The notes beneath the pieces are model-generated. The model saw nothing but the letters and a program-made list of their open reading frames with translations, was not told the origin of the DNA and searched no databases. From Azonexus sp. (GTDB taxonomy: Bacteria; Pseudomonadota; Gammaproteobacteria; Burkholderiales; Rhodocyclaceae), in the NCBI GenBank assembly GCA_031260295.1, contig JAIRKE010000012.1, positions 50,728 to 114,727 of the forward strand: DNA of 64,000 nucleotides, written 5' to 3'. Both the position numbers and the translations under genes were made by a program. Of this stretch, positions 28,620 to 37,412 are shown piece by piece. Within the stretch, counting starts at the first letter, position 1; every line of letters begins with the position of its first letter.

Positions 28620-29837
28620 TCAGGGCGGTAGATTGGACGAAAGGTCGGCCAAGCGGCGGCGTGCCTGCTCGCCGTCGAAGCTTGCCGGTCGTCGTGCTGC
28701 GGCCTCCAGAGCCAGCCGGTAGTGCTGGGCGGCGGGGCGGGGCTGGCGCAACTGATCGAGACTGACCGCCAGATTGAACAGGTAGTCGGGATTGTCGGGT
28801 TCCGCCGCGACGGCGTTGAAATAATGCTGCTGCGCCTCGGCCCAGCGCTGCTGGCGGGCATAGAGATTGCCCAGGGCGAAATTCAGTTCGGCCGATTGCG
28901 GTTGGGCGGCGAGCAGGGTCTTCAGCCGGCTTTCAGCCGTCTGCTCGTCGCCGCCGGCGGCGCGGCTGGCCAGCGTCGCCGCTTGTACCGCCGGATTGCT
29001 CGGATCGGCGACCAGCGCCCGCTGGCGCCAGCTTTCCGCCTCGCCAAGCCGGCCCTGATGCTGGGCGATGGTGGCCAGGGCCAGCAAGGCGTCGGTCTGG
29101 TTGGGGTCGCGCTGTAGCGCCTGGACGAAAGCCTGGCTGGCTCCCGGCAAGTCGCCGGCTTGTAGCCGGATATGCGCCTGGACGAGGTCGGGATCGATTC
29201 GCGGCTGGGTCCGCGTCACGCGGATCGGCGCGGCGGGCGGCGCTTCGGTGCGCGGCGGCAAGGTAGACGACGGCGGTTCGAGCCTTGGCGGCATGGCCGG
29301 CGGCGGCAGGAATTCAGCGGGCGGTAACGGCGGCGGCTCGGCCGGCGGCGCTGGTGCGAGCGGTACAGCAGGCGCGGTCGGCGCGTCGCTGGCGGCCACG
29401 GGCGGCTGCCAGCCAGCGCCAGCCAGGCTGCCGGCGTTGAGGCTGTCCATCTGGTGCCAGACGGTGGCGGCGATGGCCAGGCCGGCCAGCGCCAGGCCGC
29501 CGAGGGTCAGCCAGAGCCGGCTGTGGTTGCTGGCCGTCGGCCGCTGCTTGGCGGCAAAGCTGTTGCGCGCCACGGCCTGGCCGCTCGCCGCCGGGGCATA
29601 AGCCGTTGGCGGTGGCGGAGGCGGGGCCGATGTTTGCGCCGAACTGGCCAACTCGGCGTCGACTGCATCGAGATGGCTGGCCAGATCGGGCAACTGGCCC
29701 GCGCCGGCCGTGTCGCGGACCAGCGGCTCCAGGCTCAGGCCCTCGTCATCGGCCGCCGCCTCCTTGCCTGCCTGCTGGCGGGCGGCTTCCTGCTTGCTCG
29801 CCTCCGCTCGTTTCAGGGCATCCATCAGCAGGCTCAT
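28620..29837 (-). CDS. mshN: MshN-like TPR protein
   Basis: A 405-residue protein: MSLLMDALKRAEASKQEAA at the N-terminus is the typical MshN/ExeB-type cytoplasmic opening. A membrane helix follows at about 108-126 (LWLTLGGLALAGLAIAATVW), then a proline-rich linker (about 140-205) and a C-terminal block of four to five TPR repeats (e.g. ELNFALGNLYARQQRWAEAQ). It stands between secretin and ATPase genes and probably helps secretin assembly or peptidoglycan passage. Nine bases separate it from mshL. Confidence 0.85.
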   Translation of the reverse strand: MSLLMDALKRAEASKQEAARQQAGKEAAADDEGLSLEPLVRDTAGAGQLPDLASHLDAVDAELASSAQTSAPPPPPPTAYAPAASGQAVARNSFAAKQRPTASNHSRLWLTLGGLALAGLAIAATVWHQMDSLNAGSLAGAGWQPPVAASDAPTAPAVPLAPAPPAEPPPLPPAEFLPPPAMPPRLEPPSSTLPPRTEAPPAAPIRVTRTQPRIDPDLVQAHIRLQAGDLPGASQAFVQALQRDPNQTDALLALATIAQHQGRLGEAESWRQRALVADPSNPAVQAATLASRAAGGDEQTAESRLKTLLAAQPQSAELNFALGNLYARQQRWAEAQQHYFNAVAAEPDNPDYLFNLAVSLDQLRQPRPAAQHYRLALEAAARRPASFDGEQARRRLADLSSNLPP

Positions 29838-29845
29838 GCCGGGCC

Positions 29846-31609
29846 TCAGCGACTGGGAACGATGTTGAAGGGCTGCGCTTCGTTCGGCTGGGCGAAGAAA
29901 TCGTCACCGGGCACGTGGGCGCGCAGGCTGGCGAAATCGCCGTCGATGCTGGCGTCGCGGATGACCACCGGACGCAGCAGGATGACCAGCTCGGTTTTTT
30001 TTGCCTGGTTGTTGCGGTTGTTGAACAGTTCGCCGAACAGCGGAATCTGGCCGACCACGGGGACGCGCTGGTTCTGGTAGTCGACCTTGTCTTCCATCAG
30101 GCCGCCGAGCACGGCGATATTGCCGCTGGCGACGCGCATGACGGATTCGATTTCCTTGGTGCGAATGATCGGAACCTTGTTACGGATGGGCGGGTCGCTG
30201 TTGAGCAGGTTTGGATTGGGATCGTCCACCTCGCCGATGACCGAGGTGATGGTCGGCCGGACGTTGAGCGTGATGGCGTCGTTGTGGCTGATCTGCGGCG
30301 TGACGCTGACCACCAGGCCGACCGAAACCGACTGTGGGGTGGTCGTGTAGGTCGTCCGGGAATCGACATTGGCGGTCGAGGTCGTGTCCGCCTTGACATT
30401 GAAATAGACGTAGTTATCGACCACCTTCAGCAAGGCGGTCTGGTTGTTCATCACCGACAAGCGCGGGCTGGAAAGCACCTTGGTCGTGCCGAAGGTGTTG
30501 AACAGGGTCACCACTGCCTTGGGGTCGAAATTGGGGCCGCCGCGCGAATAACTCAGATTGACGGCGTTGGGCGTCACGGTGTCGCCAATGAAGGCGAAAG
30601 CGCCGCCGCGCACCAGACTTTGCCAGTTGATGCCCTGCTGGTAACCATCGTTGAGCGTGACCTCGACGATGGTCGCCTCGATCAAGACCTGACGGCGAGC
30701 CGAGTTGACGACGCGATCAAGAAATTCCTGAATGCGGTCGTGCTGGCGTTGGGTGGCGCGAACGGTAACGACGCCGGTTTCGGCATTGATGATGACCGAG
30801 GCAGCTTCGCGGAAGGTGATAGGGCGGTAGGCGGCGCTCGCCCGCTGGCCGCTGGCTGGCGGGACGGCATTGGTTTGTCGGGCGTTGGCCTGAACCGCGC
30901 CGCTGGCCGGCTGTTCGGCGGTTTGCTCGACGAAGGTTTCGCGGGAGCCTTCCGGCAGGATTTTGTCGGTTTCGCGCAGCAAATCCTGGATGTTCTTTTC
31001 CAGCGATTCCCAGAAGCGGTTTTTCGAGTTGTTCTCGATCTGCGTGGTCGACACATTGCCGCCGGAACCGCCAACCATCGTGCCGGAAACGTCGCCGACG
31101 CCGGTGGCGATCTGGGTATTGGTCGACACGGTGGCCGTGACGTTGCGCGACATGTTCACGTAATCGACGTGGTAATGCTTCAAGAAAGGCGAGTCGGGCA
31201 TTACCGCCAGATTCGGCCCATCCTGCTCGAAGCGCATGTCCACTTGGCGGGCGATGCGGCTGAGGATTTGCGGCAGCGTCTGGTCGATGGCGTTGAGCGT
31301 CACGACGCCGTTGATGCCAGGATGAATGTCGAAACTGACCTTGGCGTCGCGCGCCAGGACAAACAGCAGGTCATGTACCGGCACGTTGTTGACCACCACG
31401 CTGAAAGTCTCGGCCTTGGCCTGCGGGCGCGGCGCGGGCAGGGCCAGTGTTTGCTGTACCGGCGCCGGGATCGGGGCAGAGGCAAGGGCCGGGGCAGCAA
31501 CGGCGGTTTCGCCGCGCAGATGGCCAGCGAGCGGTTCGCGCGGTGTTGGGGCCATGCAGGCTGCCAACAGCAGGGGGATGATCGTTGCGCTGAAATATCC
31601 GATTTTCAT
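29846..31609 (-). CDS. mshL: MshL-type outer-membrane secretin (lipoprotein)
   Basis: A 587-residue secretin. The start at 31609 gives a lipoprotein signal with lipobox LLAAC. An AMIN/STN-like domain (VPVHDLLFVLARDAKVSFDI), an N1-type domain (ITFREAASVIINAETGVVTV) and the beta-barrel C-domain follow, the last with VSVTPQISHNDAITLNVRP and VPVVGQIPLFGELFNNRN, the secretin signature. It forms the outer-membrane pore for the pilus. A 97-base gap upstream, with a TGCTAGCA palindrome, separates it from mshM and may hold a secondary promoter. Confidence 0.93.
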   Translation of the reverse strand: MKIGYFSATIIPLLLAACMAPTPREPLAGHLRGETAVAAPALASAPIPAPVQQTLALPAPRPQAKAETFSVVVNNVPVHDLLFVLARDAKVSFDIHPGINGVVTLNAIDQTLPQILSRIARQVDMRFEQDGPNLAVMPDSPFLKHYHVDYVNMSRNVTATVSTNTQIATGVGDVSGTMVGGSGGNVSTTQIENNSKNRFWESLEKNIQDLLRETDKILPEGSRETFVEQTAEQPASGAVQANARQTNAVPPASGQRASAAYRPITFREAASVIINAETGVVTVRATQRQHDRIQEFLDRVVNSARRQVLIEATIVEVTLNDGYQQGINWQSLVRGGAFAFIGDTVTPNAVNLSYSRGGPNFDPKAVVTLFNTFGTTKVLSSPRLSVMNNQTALLKVVDNYVYFNVKADTTSTANVDSRTTYTTTPQSVSVGLVVSVTPQISHNDAITLNVRPTITSVIGEVDDPNPNLLNSDPPIRNKVPIIRTKEIESVMRVASGNIAVLGGLMEDKVDYQNQRVPVVGQIPLFGELFNNRNNQAKKTELVILLRPVVIRDASIDGDFASLRAHVPGDDFFAQPNEAQPFNIVPSR

Positions 31610-31706
31610 CGGCTCGTTACCTTGTCTCGACTGACAGGCGCCATCCGGCCCGTATCCGACCGATGCTAGCATGTTCCCCCCAATAGGTCGCCATGATCTA
31701 GCGTTC

Positions 31707-33059
31707 TCAATACAGGCGCGAAACCTGCCGTGGGAAAGGTTGCGCCGCCTTGATCGATTCGGGCAGCGCCAGCATCGCGGCGGCGGCGGCTTCGCGGCTG
31801 GGGAAGTCGCCGTAGATGACGCCGACCCGATCGCGGCCCGAGAGGCTGGAGCGGTAGGCGCGCAGTTCATCCGGGTCCAGCGCTGCGCTGGCGCGGGCGA
31901 GAAAATCCTCGATCCGACCGGTGTTGCCGGCATCGGTGGCCAGCAGTTGGATGAAATAGTGCCGGCGCGGCGCGCTGGCGATCCATTGCTCATATTGCTC
32001 CATGTGTCTGCGGGTCAGTGGCCCGAAGCGCAGGTTGGCGAGCGCGGCGGGCGCTTCGGCCAAGCCCAGCGGATGCGGCGGCGCCGGCTTGGCGGCCGGC
32101 GCTGTACTTTCCTGGGGGGCGCTGTCCGGACCGGTAGCGCGTGGACCGAAGGTGTAGGCGAGGATCAGCAGGATTACCGCCAGCAGGGCGCCGACCAAGC
32201 CCCATATCAGCCCGTGCTTGCCCGCTGCCGACTCGGCGCGTTGCAATGGCGCAAAGCGAGCATCCTGGATAGCGATGACGACATCGTTGCTGTCGACCTG
32301 GTGGCTACCCCGGGAATAGGCGGCGAGCAGCGACTTGTCGGCGAGGATGTTGATCCGCCGCGACAGGCCTTGGGAGGTTTCTGCAATCTGGCGGATGGCG
32401 GCTTCGCTGAAGGGATTGGGGCCGTGATAGCCGGCGGTGCGCAGGCGGAATTCCAGGTAGCCGGCGACGTCGTCGGCCTGCAGCGGACTCAAGTTGAAGT
32501 GCTGGGTGATGCGCTCGCGCAACTGGCGCATGTCGTTGGCGGCGAGGCGCTCGTCCAGTTCGGGCTGGGCGAACAGGGCGATTTGCAGGAGCTTGGCGGA
32601 TTTTGCTTCGAGGTTGGAGAGGAGCCGGATTTCTTCCAGCGACTCGGCCGGCATGGCGTGGGCTTCGTCGATCAGCAGCACGACTTTCTTGCCGGCGGCG
32701 TAACGCTCGATCAAGGTTTCCTGCACGGCGCGCATCAGCGCGTGCGGCGCTTTGCCTTCACTGGCCAGCCCGAGTTCATCGGCTAGCGCGCCGAGCATGT
32801 CGTGGCGCGACAGCGAGGGATTGGCGAGATACAGCGTATCGACGTTGGCCGGCAGGCGTTCGAGCAACATCCGGCAGAGCATGGTCTTGCCACTGCCGAC
32901 CTCGCCGGTGACCTTGACGATGCCCTCGTCCTGAGTAATGGCGTAGATCAGCGCATCGAGCGTCGGGCCGCGGTTGGCGCCGGAAAAGAAATAATCGGTG
33001 TGCGGCGTGATGCGGAAGGGCGGTTCGCGCAGTCCAAAATGTTCCAGGTACAGGCTCAT
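31707..33059 (-). CDS. mshM: MshM/ExeA-type AAA ATPase with C-terminal SPOR domain
   Basis: A 450-residue protein. Residues 1-270 are an ExeA/GspA-type AAA+ ATPase: MSLYLEHFGLREPPFRITP opening, Walker A GEVGSGKT, Walker B VVLLIDEAH. A membrane helix lies at about 290-310 (GLIWGLVGALLAVILLILAYTF), then a proline/alanine linker and a C-terminal SPOR domain (RHYFIQLLATDAGNTG…VGVIYGDFPSREAA) able to bind denuded peptidoglycan. In GspA this part is a PG_binding_1 domain, so the SPOR module is a variation serving the same wall-passage purpose. The start overlaps the regulator stop by four bases. Confidence 0.88.
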   Translation of the reverse strand: MSLYLEHFGLREPPFRITPHTDYFFSGANRGPTLDALIYAITQDEGIVKVTGEVGSGKTMLCRMLLERLPANVDTLYLANPSLSRHDMLGALADELGLASEGKAPHALMRAVQETLIERYAAGKKVVLLIDEAHAMPAESLEEIRLLSNLEAKSAKLLQIALFAQPELDERLAANDMRQLRERITQHFNLSPLQADDVAGYLEFRLRTAGYHGPNPFSEAAIRQIAETSQGLSRRINILADKSLLAAYSRGSHQVDSNDVVIAIQDARFAPLQRAESAAGKHGLIWGLVGALLAVILLILAYTFGPRATGPDSAPQESTAPAAKPAPPHPLGLAEAPAALANLRFGPLTRRHMEQYEQWIASAPRRHYFIQLLATDAGNTGRIEDFLARASAALDPDELRAYRSSLSGRDRVGVIYGDFPSREAAAAAMLALPESIKAAQPFPRQVSRLY

Positions 33060-34474
33060 CGGCGGTTCCAGCTTTCCATGCGGTTGTACAGGGTGGTGCG
33101 GTTGATGCCGAGGCGGCGGGCGGCGCGGCTCATGTTGCCGCCGCTCAACTCGATGGCCGCCTCGATATAACCGCGCTCCCACAGTTCGAGCGTGGCGTCG
33201 AGGGTCAGGCTCTCGGTCTGTTCGAGATGCTTGCGCGCCGCTTCGCGCACCCGGTCGAGGTCGACGGCGGCCAGCGCGCTCGGCGTCGCCGGCGCTTCCT
33301 CGTCGCCGGTGTCGAATTCGGCGCGTAATCGTTGTGGACCGATTTCCTGGCCGGAATGGCCGGCGGCCAGGCGGATCACGATGTTGCGCAATTCGCGCAC
33401 ATTGCCGGGAAAGGCGTAGTCGAGCCACAACGCCCGCGCCGCCGGGTTGAGCGAGAAAGGCGCCAGGCCGGCCTTGGCGGCGCAAAGTCGGGTGAAATGT
33501 TCAAGCAGCAGCAGGCGGTCGCCGCCCATGTCGCGCAGGCTGGGCACGGTGACGGAAAAGACCGACAGGCGGTGGTAAAGATCGGCGCGAAAGCGGCCGG
33601 CGCGGATCTCCTTGCGCAGATCGCGGTTGGTGGCGGCGATGATGCGGGCATTCGAGTGCCGCGTCTGGGTTTCGCCGACGCGCTGATATTCGCCGTTTTC
33701 GAGAACGCGGAGCAGCTTCGGTTGCAGTTCCAGCGGCAACTCGCCGATTTCGTCGAGAAACAGTGTGCCGCCATCGGCATCCTCGAAATAGCCGGAACGG
33801 GCGCCGGCGGCGCCGGTGAAAGCGCCGCGGGCATGGCCGAACAGCGTCGGTTCGAGCAGCGCTGGCGAGATCGCGGCGCAGTTCAAGGCCAGGAAGGGTT
33901 TGTCGCGACGGACGGTCAGGCAATGCAGATGGTGGCTGGCGACGACTTCCTTGCCGCTGCCCGACTCGCCCTCGATCAAAACCGGGAAGGCAAGGTCGGC
34001 GTACTGGCCGAGTTGCAGACGCAGGCGCTGCATCGGCAGGCTGTCGCCGATCAGGCCGGCGGCTGGCTCTGCCGCCGGCGTCTCGCCGAAGCTCAGCGCC
34101 TGCCGCAGCAGGGCTTCGAGCCGGCCGGGGTCGCAGGGCTTGCCGACGAAATCGATGGCGCCGAGGGTACGCGCATGGCGGGCATTGTCGTCGTCATTCT
34201 GGCCGGTCAGGGCGATGATCTTCATGTCCGGCGCCAGGGCCAACAGGTCGCCGATCAGCGCGAAGCCCTCGTCCGGGCGGTGCGGCAGGGGCGGCAGGCC
34301 GAGGTCGACCAAGGCCAGTTGCGGCGCCTGGCGCAACTGGCGCAGCAGGTTCAGGGCATGCGGGCGGGAATGGCTGGTCACCACGTCGAAGGCCCGGGCA
34401 AAGGTAAAGCTGAGCGATTCGGCGATCAGCGGGTCGTCGTCGACGATCAGCAGCAGGGGCTTGGCGGCAGGCAA
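33056..34474 (-). CDS. Sigma-54-dependent response regulator
   Basis: A 472-residue NtrC-family activator. The receiver domain has acidic pocket D12-D14 and phospho-acceptor D57 (LALVDLGLP), with a short insertion after it. The AAA+ domain has Walker A GESGSGKE, the sigma-54 contact loop GAFTGA intact, and GTLFLDEIGEL as Walker B. The C-terminus ends in a Fis-type helix-turn-helix (NMSRAARRLGINRTTLYNRM). It is the first gene of the msh run and overlaps mshM. Its likely targets are -24/-12 promoters such as that at 17816-17829. The partner kinase is not adjacent; the orphan kinase at 17910 is the best local candidate. Confidence 0.92.
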   Translation of the reverse strand: MPAAKPLLLIVDDDPLIAESLSFTFARAFDVVTSHSRPHALNLLRQLRQAPQLALVDLGLPPLPHRPDEGFALIGDLLALAPDMKIIALTGQNDDDNARHARTLGAIDFVGKPCDPGRLEALLRQALSFGETPAAEPAAGLIGDSLPMQRLRLQLGQYADLAFPVLIEGESGSGKEVVASHHLHCLTVRRDKPFLALNCAAISPALLEPTLFGHARGAFTGAAGARSGYFEDADGGTLFLDEIGELPLELQPKLLRVLENGEYQRVGETQTRHSNARIIAATNRDLRKEIRAGRFRADLYHRLSVFSVTVPSLRDMGGDRLLLLEHFTRLCAAKAGLAPFSLNPAARALWLDYAFPGNVRELRNIVIRLAAGHSGQEIGPQRLRAEFDTGDEEAPATPSALAAVDLDRVREAARKHLEQTESLTLDATLELWERGYIEAAIELSGGNMSRAARRLGINRTTLYNRMESWNRR

Positions 34475-34545
34475 GGACGCAAGGTTCCATTGGGCATCGT
34501 TCGATTATAGCCTCGTCCTCGAGGCGGGATGGCCGGGGTTTCTGC

Positions 34546-34551
34546 TAAAAT
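34546..34551 (+). promoter_or_regulatory. Candidate -10 box of the mla operon
   Basis: TAAAAT preceded by GC, followed after about 28 bases by the chosen mlaF start. The same GCTAAAAT string stands before hisG. If it is real, the ATG at 34529 cannot be the mlaF start, which supports the TTG at 34580. No clear -35 box. Confidence 0.4.
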
Positions 34552-34579
34552 CGACAGACTTTTTTTCCGGGAACGCGAT

Positions 34580-35389
34580 TTGTCGGACGACATCCTGGTC
34601 GATATCGAAGACCTGCATTTCAATTATGACGGGCGACCCGTGCTGCAAGGGATCAACATGAAGATTCCGCGCGGCAAAGTGGTCGCCATCATGGGCGGTT
34701 CGGGCTGTGGCAAGACCACGCTGCTGCGCTGTATCGGCGGCCAGTTGAAGCCGACCGGCGGCCGCGTGCGCCTCGAACAGCACCGTGTATCGGAGATGTC
34801 TCACAACGAGTTGTACGGCATCCGGCGCAAGATGGGCATGTTGTTCCAGTTCGGGGCGCTATTTACCGACATGTCGGTATTCGACAACGTGGCTTTCCCG
34901 ATCCGCGAACATACCGACATGACGGAGGAAATGATCCGCGACCTGGTGCTGATGAAACTCGCCGCGGTTGGTCTGCGCGGTGCCCATCAGTTGATGCCCG
35001 GCGAGCTGTCCGGCGGCATGGCGCGGCGCGTGGCGCTGGCCCGGGCGGTGGCGCTCGATCCGATGTTGATCATGTACGACGAGCCGTTTACCGGTCTCGA
35101 CCCGATCGCCCTCGGTGTCATCGGCCAGTTGATCCGCAAGCTCAATGACGCCCTCGGCGCTACCTCGATCATGGTCACCCACGACATCCAGGAGTCGTTG
35201 CTGATCGTCGACTACATCTATTTCATTTCCGACGGCCGCATCGTCGCCGAGGGAACGCCCGACGAATTGCGCGCCTCGCGCGATCCCTATGTGCACCAGT
35301 TCGTGCATGCCGAGGTCGACGGGCCGGTGCGTTTCAATTACCCGGCGCCACCCTTGTGCGACGATTTCCTGGGGGCGGCGCATGGTTAG
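34580..35389 (+). CDS. mlaF: Phospholipid ABC transporter ATP-binding protein MlaF
   Basis: ATPase of the Mla system, which moves phospholipids between the two membranes to keep the outer leaflet asymmetric. Walker A is GGSGCGKTT, the signature LSGGMARRVALARA, Walker B LIMYDEPFTGLD, and the H-loop VTHDIQE. The TTG start at 34580 gives 269 residues, the size of E. coli MlaF. A longer frame from the ATG at 34529 would begin upstream of the putative promoter. It overlaps mlaE by eight bases. Confidence 0.92.
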   Translation: MSDDILVDIEDLHFNYDGRPVLQGINMKIPRGKVVAIMGGSGCGKTTLLRCIGGQLKPTGGRVRLEQHRVSEMSHNELYGIRRKMGMLFQFGALFTDMSVFDNVAFPIREHTDMTEEMIRDLVLMKLAAVGLRGAHQLMPGELSGGMARRVALARAVALDPMLIMYDEPFTGLDPIALGVIGQLIRKLNDALGATSIMVTHDIQESLLIVDYIYFISDGRIVAEGTPDELRASRDPYVHQFVHAEVDGPVRFNYPAPPLCDDFLGAAHG

Positions 35390-36173
35390 TCCCGTCGCCC
35401 TGTTGCGCCAGCTCGGCCAGGCGACGATCGAGCGCATCTGGCGCCTTGGTTTTGCCGCCCGCTTCCTGGCCGCGATCCTGCGTTTTTCCGGTACCTCCTT
35501 CCGCCGCCCGCAGTTGACGGCGCGCGAAGTCTATTTCAGCGGCGTGCTGTCGCTGCTGATCATCTCCGTCTCCGGCCTCTTCGTTGGCCTAGTGCTCGGT
35601 CTGCAGGGTTTTGAGACCTTGCAACGTTTTGGCTCGACCGAGGCGCTGGGCATTCTGGTCTCGTTGTCGCTGGTCCGCGAGCTTGGGCCGGTCGTTGCCG
35701 GACTGCTGTTCGCCTCGCGCGCCGGCTCGGCGATCACCGCTGAGATCGGCCTGATGAAGGCGACTGAGCAGTTGAAGGCGATGGATATGATGGCGGTCAA
35801 CCCGATCGCCCGCGTCGTTGCGCCGCGTTTCTGGGGCGGCGTCATCGCCATGCCCTTGCTGGCCGCGCTGTTCTCGGCCATGGGTGTGCTTGGCGGCTGG
35901 CTGATCGGCGTCGTCTTCATCGGTGTCGACGACGGTGCTTTCTGGTCGCAGATGCAATCCGGCGTCGATTTCCGCTACGACATCGTCAACGGCGTGATCA
36001 AGAGTTTTGTGTTTGGCATCGCGGTGTCGCTGATTGCCGTTTTCGAAGGCTACGATTCCGTGCCGACCGCCGAGGGCGTGTCGCGAGCCATTACGCGGAC
36101 CGTGGTGACCTCGGCGCTGGCCATCCTGGCGCTGGATTTCGTTCTGACTTCATTCATGTTCCGGGGAACTTAA
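35382..36173 (+). CDS. mlaE: Phospholipid ABC transporter permease MlaE
   Basis: A 263-residue inner-membrane permease with about five to six helices and the conserved MlaE core (LVRELGPVVAGLLFASRAGSAITAEIG, then MKATEQLKAMDMMAVNP). ATG at 35382 overlaps the mlaF stop. It forms the MlaF2E2B2D6 complex with its operon neighbours. The stop overlaps mlaD (TAATG). Confidence 0.95.
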   Translation: MVSPVALLRQLGQATIERIWRLGFAARFLAAILRFSGTSFRRPQLTAREVYFSGVLSLLIISVSGLFVGLVLGLQGFETLQRFGSTEALGILVSLSLVRELGPVVAGLLFASRAGSAITAEIGLMKATEQLKAMDMMAVNPIARVVAPRFWGGVIAMPLLAALFSAMGVLGGWLIGVVFIGVDDGAFWSQMQSGVDFRYDIVNGVIKSFVFGIAVSLIAVFEGYDSVPTAEGVSRAITRTVVTSALAILALDFVLTSFMFRGT

Positions 36174-36643
36174 TGAACCGTACTACCATCGACCTGTGGG
36201 TCGGCATTTTCGTCGCTATCGGCATCGCCTCGCTGCTGTTTCTTGCGCTCAAGGTTGGCAATCTTTCGTCCGCCCACCTGTCGCAGACCTATACACTGCA
36301 AGCCAAGTTCGACAACATTGGCGGCTTGAAGGTGCGCGGCCCGGTCAAGAGCGCTGGCGTGCTGGTCGGCCGCATCACCGATATCCGCTTCGATCCGGCC
36401 AGCTATGAAGCCGTCGTGACGCTAAGCGTCGACGGTCGCTACCGCTTCCCGCGCGATACCTTCGCCGCGATCTACACGGCGGGCCTGCTCGGCGAGCAGT
36501 TCATCGGCCTCGACGTTGGCGGCGACGAGACGATGTTGCAGCCCGGCGATACGATCAGCAAGACGCAGTCGGCGGTGGTGCTGGAAAAGCTGATCGGCCA
36601 GTTCATGTTCAACAAGGCCGCCGAAGGACAGGAGACGAAGTGA
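36173..36643 (+). CDS. mlaD: Mla substrate-binding MCE protein MlaD
   Basis: A 156-residue MCE-domain protein. One N-terminal membrane helix (LWVGIFVAIGIASLLFLAL) is followed by a single MCE domain (YTLQAKFDNIGGLKVRGPVKSAGVLVGRI) that forms a hexameric ring through which lipids pass. The length is typical of the family. The start overlaps mlaE by one base. Confidence 0.95.
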   Translation: MNRTTIDLWVGIFVAIGIASLLFLALKVGNLSSAHLSQTYTLQAKFDNIGGLKVRGPVKSAGVLVGRITDIRFDPASYEAVVTLSVDGRYRFPRDTFAAIYTAGLLGEQFIGLDVGGDETMLQPGDTISKTQSAVVLEKLIGQFMFNKAAEGQETK

Positions 36644-37389
36644 TGGGGATGGATACCTCGATCAGCCGAAGCTTGCGCGCCGCTCTGTTGGCGGCCAGCT
36701 TGCTGGCCGTTGCCGGCAGCGCTGTGGCCGAGGCGGAGAGCCGTCCGCAGGAACGCAATCCGAAAGATCCGTTCGAGTCCTTCAACCGCGCGATGTTCGC
36801 CGTCAACGAGGCGATCGACACGGTTGCGGCCAGGCCGGCGGCCCAAGCCTACGATACCGTCACGCCGCTGCCGGTCAAGGCAGCGTTCGGCAATTTCTTC
36901 GCCAATGTCGGCGATCTGTGGGTTGGCGTGAATAGCGCCTTACAGGGTAAAGGCGGCGATGCCGGCAATGACCTGGCACGCTTGCTGATCAATTCGACCA
37001 TCGGCATTTTCGGTCTCTTCGATGTTGCCAGCGAACTCGGCCTCGAGCGGCACGACGAGGACTTTGGCCAGACCCTCGCGGTCTGGGGCGTCGGCGACGG
37101 CGGCTATGTCTTTCTGCCGGTGCTCGGGCCGCGCACTGTGCGCGACGCGGCGGCCTGGGGCGTCGATTACGCCGCCGATCCGGTGCGCTCCGTTGATCCC
37201 GTCCGCGTCCGCAACAGCGCGACAGTGGTCCGCTTCGTCGATATCCGCGCCAGCCTTCTGCCCTACGACAAAGTCATCAACGAGGCAGCGCTCGACCGAT
37301 ACAGCTACATCCGCGACGCCTATCTGCAACGCCGGCGCAACCAGATATTCGACGGCCGTCCGCCGCGACTCGACGACGACGATTACTAA
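36643..37389 (+). CDS. mlaA: MlaA/VacJ family protein without a visible lipobox
   Basis: A 248-residue member of the VacJ/MlaA family, identified by DPFESFNRAMFAVNEAID, the FFANVGDLWVGVNSALQG stretch and FGQTLAVWGVGDGGYVFLPVLGP. In enterobacteria MlaA is an outer-membrane lipoprotein in complex with porins and extracts mislocalised phospholipids. Here the N-terminus looks like an ordinary signal peptide (AALLAASLLAVAGSAVAEA) and no cysteine is present in it, so lipid anchoring is not evident. AGGAGA stands eight bases before the ATG at 36643, which overlaps the mlaD stop. Unlike in E. coli, mlaA is inside the mla operon, between mlaD and mlaC. Confidence 0.9.
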   Translation: MGMDTSISRSLRAALLAASLLAVAGSAVAEAESRPQERNPKDPFESFNRAMFAVNEAIDTVAARPAAQAYDTVTPLPVKAAFGNFFANVGDLWVGVNSALQGKGGDAGNDLARLLINSTIGIFGLFDVASELGLERHDEDFGQTLAVWGVGDGGYVFLPVLGPRTVRDAAAWGVDYAADPVRSVDPVRVRNSATVVRFVDIRASLLPYDKVINEAALDRYSYIRDAYLQRRRNQIFDGRPPRLDDDDY

Positions 37390-37412
37390 CTTATCCGACC
37401 AGCCTACCGATC

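Noticed and set aside
27038-28765. Plus-strand open frame of 575 codons opposite mshE
   Set aside because: Antisense shadow of an ATPase gene with complete Walker motifs; no ribosome binding site or recognisable domain.
29606-31669. Plus-strand open frame of 687 codons opposite mshN and mshL
   Set aside because: Crosses two genuine genes and their junction; it resembles no family and reflects GC-rich third-position bias.
34529-34579. Longer mlaF starting at the ATG 34529
   Set aside because: The extra 17 residues would start upstream of the GCTAAAAT promoter-like element, and the TTG at 34580 gives the usual family length of 269.
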